From: Thamnaconus septentrionalis
Lineage: Eukaryota; Chordata; Actinopteri; Tetraodontiformes; Monacanthidae
Assembly: GCA_009823395.1 (NCBI GenBank)
Contig: CM020507.1
Coordinates: 10,778,001-10,842,000, forward strand
Reading direction: 5' to 3'
Length of the DNA stretch: 64,000 nucleotides
Part shown: positions 61,098 to 64,000 of the stretch, in pieces
Layout of the letters: each line of letters begins with the position of its first letter
How positions within the stretch are numbered: position 1 is the first letter of the stretch
Position numbers and translations under genes: made by a program
Notes under the pieces: generated by a model
What the model was told of the DNA's origin: nothing
Databases searched by the model: none
What the model saw: only the letters and a program-made list of their open reading frames with translations

Positions 61098-61390
61098 AGA
61101 TGTAGTAGTACTCTCTGCCCGGTCTGAACTCGAAGCCCAGGGAGAAGGGGGTGAAGAGCTGGAACTTCTCCGAGAACTTGAGCGGTCCGTTGGGCGAGTG
61201 CGGCCGGTTGCACTCCCAGCGTTTGAAGCCCTTGGCGGTGTGGTCGCACGTGCTGTAGCCATCGTAGTTGACCATGTAGAGGACGTAGCGCTCGGTCCGC
61301 TCCAGGGGCACCGAGTCCTCGTAGTGCGGGCAGTAGACATCCAGGTAGTCGTTTATGCACACGTCGATGTGGTAGTCCCCACGATGGAAC
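61098..61390 (-). CDS. efna5: Ephrin-A5 exon 2 (receptor-binding domain)
   Basis: This internal exon encodes 97 whole codons of the ephrin receptor-binding domain, the extracellular beta-barrel that binds EphA receptors in contact-dependent axon guidance and cell sorting. Visible hallmarks are [55 protein letters not shown] and the receptor-inserting loop [13 protein letters not shown], with four cysteines at about residues 11, 20, 48 and 60 of the exon. From memory the match to ephrin-A5 is much closer than to ephrin-A2 or A3. The acceptor reads gacaccag then G; the donor reads ATCT then gtgagt. The length, 293 bp, gives entry after two bases of a codon and exit after one, which joins exactly to exon 3. 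Synonymous sites are strongly GC-rich. The frame runs open past the donor, but those residues are intronic. Teleosts have two copies (efna5a, efna5b); I cannot say which this is. Confidence 0.96.
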
Positions 61391-62983
61391 CTGGTGTCAA
61401 ACAGAGGCGGTGGTTGATTAGCTTTTCAGAATATTTAAACTGAGCACTAGATATGGTTGTCAAATATATATTGCATGTTAGTAAAATGTTTGCATTGGTG
61501 CATCAGCTCAGCAAAAGTTGCTGAAATCCAGCGTGTGGGCGGCAAATGCTTTTGTCTCCAGCCTCTCCTTCAGCGCTGCATTGAATTTTATTCCCGCACC
61601 AGTTCACCATATTCTGGCTTTGACAAATTTCAGGTGGGCTGCAGAAAATCTAAATCTGCCCTTGAAACAGACATGTACTAACTCTATTTCTCTCTTTCTT
61701 ATACGCACACCTGCCAGCAGAAGGAGAATGACATTTTCAAATTCGAGTCTGAGGACACGTGGGTTCAGAGTGTACAATTTTTGACTCCCTTTAGAAAAAA
61801 ATAAAGAAATACATTTTTTTAGAAAGATGGATGGAGCGGAGCAGAAATAATCACACAGACGCTAGATGGGCAGCGAATGTCATGGCAACAGAAACACAGA
61901 GGCATCTTTACCACGGCAGCGATGTGCAAGACGGCACACGGGGGTCAGAGGGCTGCGGTGTATACAGCAGCATTCATTCAAAAGGTCACACTGTCACAAG
62001 ATGACATGCGTGCAGAAATGCAGTTTGCTTCACGCTCAAAGAAACATCATCTCACGGTCGCTATTAGAGATAGTGTATTTTCTCCTGCCTTTCAGGATGG
62101 ACCCCAGGGTGGTGGGGCTCTAACCCTGGGAGCGCAAGGGGGCGTCAGTGGGAGAAAACAAGAAGCACCTGTGAGTTTGTCCTCAATTTAGGCCCCCCAA
62201 AAACCTGCCATTGTGTTATTTTTACCCACAAAAGGTCAGGTGTTCCAGGCCAACACTGAGAGAATGCTCTCCACTTTTAAAAATAACAAAGAAGGACCAA
62301 AAAATACACTTTAACAGGCTAAAACAGGTTTATCCTCAGAGACATGGGTCATGTTTCGCAGGTGGCCGCCATCTCGCGGGCGCTTTGTGTTTGTTCAAGC
62401 TTTTGTTTCATTGTAGATTTAACGTCTGTAATTCTAGGGCTGCGGATATTAAATTTACCGGATTCCTCAGTTCTTTTTGTTTTCAATGTTTTGAGAGTGA
62501 GAGAGTGGGGGAATATTTACGACAGAGCTTCCAAAGAGCGGGGGTCGTTTTTTTAGAAAAAGCAAGAAAAAACCATGTCAGGGGGGCAGAGAGAGGATTT
62601 TTCGCATGCCGTCGCTAAATGTGTCAAACAACAGCAGCACCGCTGAAAAGACCCGGTGCAGCACGGTGGCATGAAAGGCGTCAGTGCTTTCCTCCATCGT
62701 CTCCGCTGTCCTGCGTTTTCCGTCCCCTCGGTCTGTCTATCAGAAGCAGCACCTCTGCTTGGTGAGGTTCAGGGTTCAAAGATACATGTTAATACATAGA
62801 AATATGTGGCTTTACCCAGACACATACAAACAACTGCAAAATCCCCAAATCCCTAAAATAGCAAACCGAAAAACTAGCATTAGCTTTTCCACGCTATTGA
62901 ACTGATCGCTTAAATGGGAAGATAAAGGCAACAATAAGGTGACGAATTGAGCCGTTGAGACATGTCTCATTTATGACCGTGGT

Positions 62984-62985
<2 letters not shown>

Positions 62986-63053
<68 letters not shown>

Positions 63054-63057
63054 GCGC
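62986..63057. repeat. (TG)n microsatellite with (CGTG)n tail
   Basis: About 24 TG units followed by CGTG and CG units, in efna5 intron 1. Alternating purine-pyrimidine over 70 bp. Confidence 0.95.
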
Positions 63058-63318
63058 CAGCCCACCTTGTTTATTTATGTTGTTATGTGAGCATGAGCTA
63101 GCATGAAATGTTGAAATGTTTCTCCGCTGTGTTTACTCATGTGGGCTAAATACCAATGTGACGGTGTTTACAAGCAAAGAATGGAGGAGCTCAACTGCAA
63201 CGCCTCCCTCAAAACATCGCTGTCGAGGTCCAGGAGGAGGCGCGCACCTCTGCGGCTGCTTGGAAATGTCACCGACGTAATGGCTGCATCCTTCCATCTG
63301 CTGATTCTGAGTGACTAA

Positions 63319-63340
63319 GTGTGCGTGTGTGTGTGTGTGT
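63319..63340. repeat. (GT)n microsatellite
   Basis: About ten GT units, first one broken by a GC. Confidence 0.9.
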
Positions 63341-63487
63341 TCTTGTTTATATGGCAATGTGAGGGCCGAGAGTTTCAACCTACGCGTATCAACCAACAGA
63401 GTGAGGACATTTCAGAGGCAAAGTTCAGGTTTGGGTTTTGGCTTGACAAAAGAATGGAAAATAGATGCAAGTCCTCACAGAGAGAGA

Positions 63488-63507
63488 GTGTGTGTGTGTG
63501 TGTGTGG
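63488..63507. repeat. (GT)n microsatellite
   Basis: About ten GT units following an AG-rich run. Confidence 0.9.
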
Positions 63508-64000
63508 GTTTAAGTGGCCCTCCTCTTCCCTCCCTCAGCAGCTGCAACAGTAGCTCGTAGCCCCTCCATCTACGACACGCCTCACGCCTGCCGCCGCCGC
63601 CGCGCATGCACAGTGGATGCACCTTAACGTGCGTGCGTGCCCACCCGTGCACGCACAATACCCAAGGAACGTTTTATCACCTCACCGGCTTTCTCACTGG
63701 CAGGCGGGCGGGCGGGCAAGACAGCCGAGAGCTGCTGGTAACGCCGAGGGAGACATACAGGGCGGGAAAAAATAAAAGGGAAGAGCAGGAGAAGGTGAAG
63801 TGATTCTAAAAAAAAAGGCACTAATGCAGAAAGCGTTGCCAAGCTGGCAGGCTGCGGGTGGGATTCATTCAAGCACTCATTTATCATTAAAGGAGGCTCT
63901 GCTGAAACTGCATGCGCATGGCGTGATGCGAGACTGAAGCCAAAGGAGAAATCGTTTCAGAACAGGGTTGATCATCGTGAAGTGTTGGTCCTCATGAGAG

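Larger units (their letters stand above)
61391..64000 (-). other. efna5: efna5 intron 1, 3' end (partial)
   Basis: This is intronic sequence upstream of exon 2, continuing beyond the window. The splice acceptor has a possible branch site, gctaatc, about 30 bases upstream of the AG. The rest shows GT/TG microsatellites at 62986-63057, 63319-63340 and 63488-63507, and a GC-rich stretch near 63.55-63.72 kb. No other exon was found; exon 1, with the signal peptide, is not in the window. Confidence 0.85.

Noticed and set aside
60996..61340. Long frames overlapping exon 2 in other frames (minus 60996-61340 and 61094-61360, plus 61081-61443)
   Set aside because: They are shadows of the GC-rich ephrin exon; only the ephrin frame has homology and splice phases.
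61063..61362. A minus-strand frame starting at Met and running past 61098
   Set aside because: The start is an internal Met in exon 2 and the last residues ([11 protein letters not shown]) lie beyond a clear gtgagt donor. The exon borders were used instead.
5..63507. CRISPR array or other prokaryotic repeat system
   Set aside because: The tandem repeats are eukaryotic microsatellites and a minisatellite; there are no regular repeats with unique spacers.

Overview
The window is vertebrate nuclear DNA, almost certainly from a teleost fish. The evidence is spliced coding exons with GT-AG introns, abundant (CA)n-type microsatellites, and several repeat families typical of fish genomes: Tc1-like transposase relics, a Tc1/mariner MITE, a TTAA-flanked MITE, an AAGTC-rich hAT-like MITE and a tRNA-derived SINE. 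No bacterial or viral gene organisation is present. Nearly all open reading frames above 60 codons look like chance frames.

One gene is recognisable: the 3' part of an ephrin-A5 gene (efna5; the teleost a or b copy cannot be decided here), on the minus strand. Four exons were located by sequence, reading frame and splice sites. Exon 2 (61098-61390, 293 bp) carries the receptor-binding domain. Exon 3 (47676-47741, 66 bp) finishes that domain. Exon 4 (46474-46554, 81 bp) is the in-frame cassette known to be skipped in other vertebrates. The last exon (coding part 44921-45057) holds the linker and GPI-anchor signal. All phases join without a frameshift. Exon 1 and the promoter lie to the right, outside the window. 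A long 3' UTR probably runs from 44920 to about 39410, where an AATAAA signal is followed by a GU-rich element.

Layout: 1-39.4 kb is intergenic DNA downstream of efna5, with no gene that I can support. It holds microsatellites, MITEs, a GC/CpG-rich block near the left end, and several AT-core-rich stretches that could be conserved regulatory elements (not testable here). From 39.4 to 44.9 kb is the 3' UTR, interrupted by an ~895-bp CpG-rich MITE. From 44.9 to 61.4 kb are exons 5 to 2 with introns 4, 3 and 2. From 61.4 to 64 kb is part of intron 1.

Most worth a second look: a ~654-bp TTAA MITE fills over half of intron 3 and stops about 54 bp from the acceptor of the alternative exon 4, just upstream of its likely branch point; a CpG-rich MITE sits inside the 3' UTR; and an 18-bp perfect hairpin lies at 26.9 kb. 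I did not find a wholly new multi-gene system.
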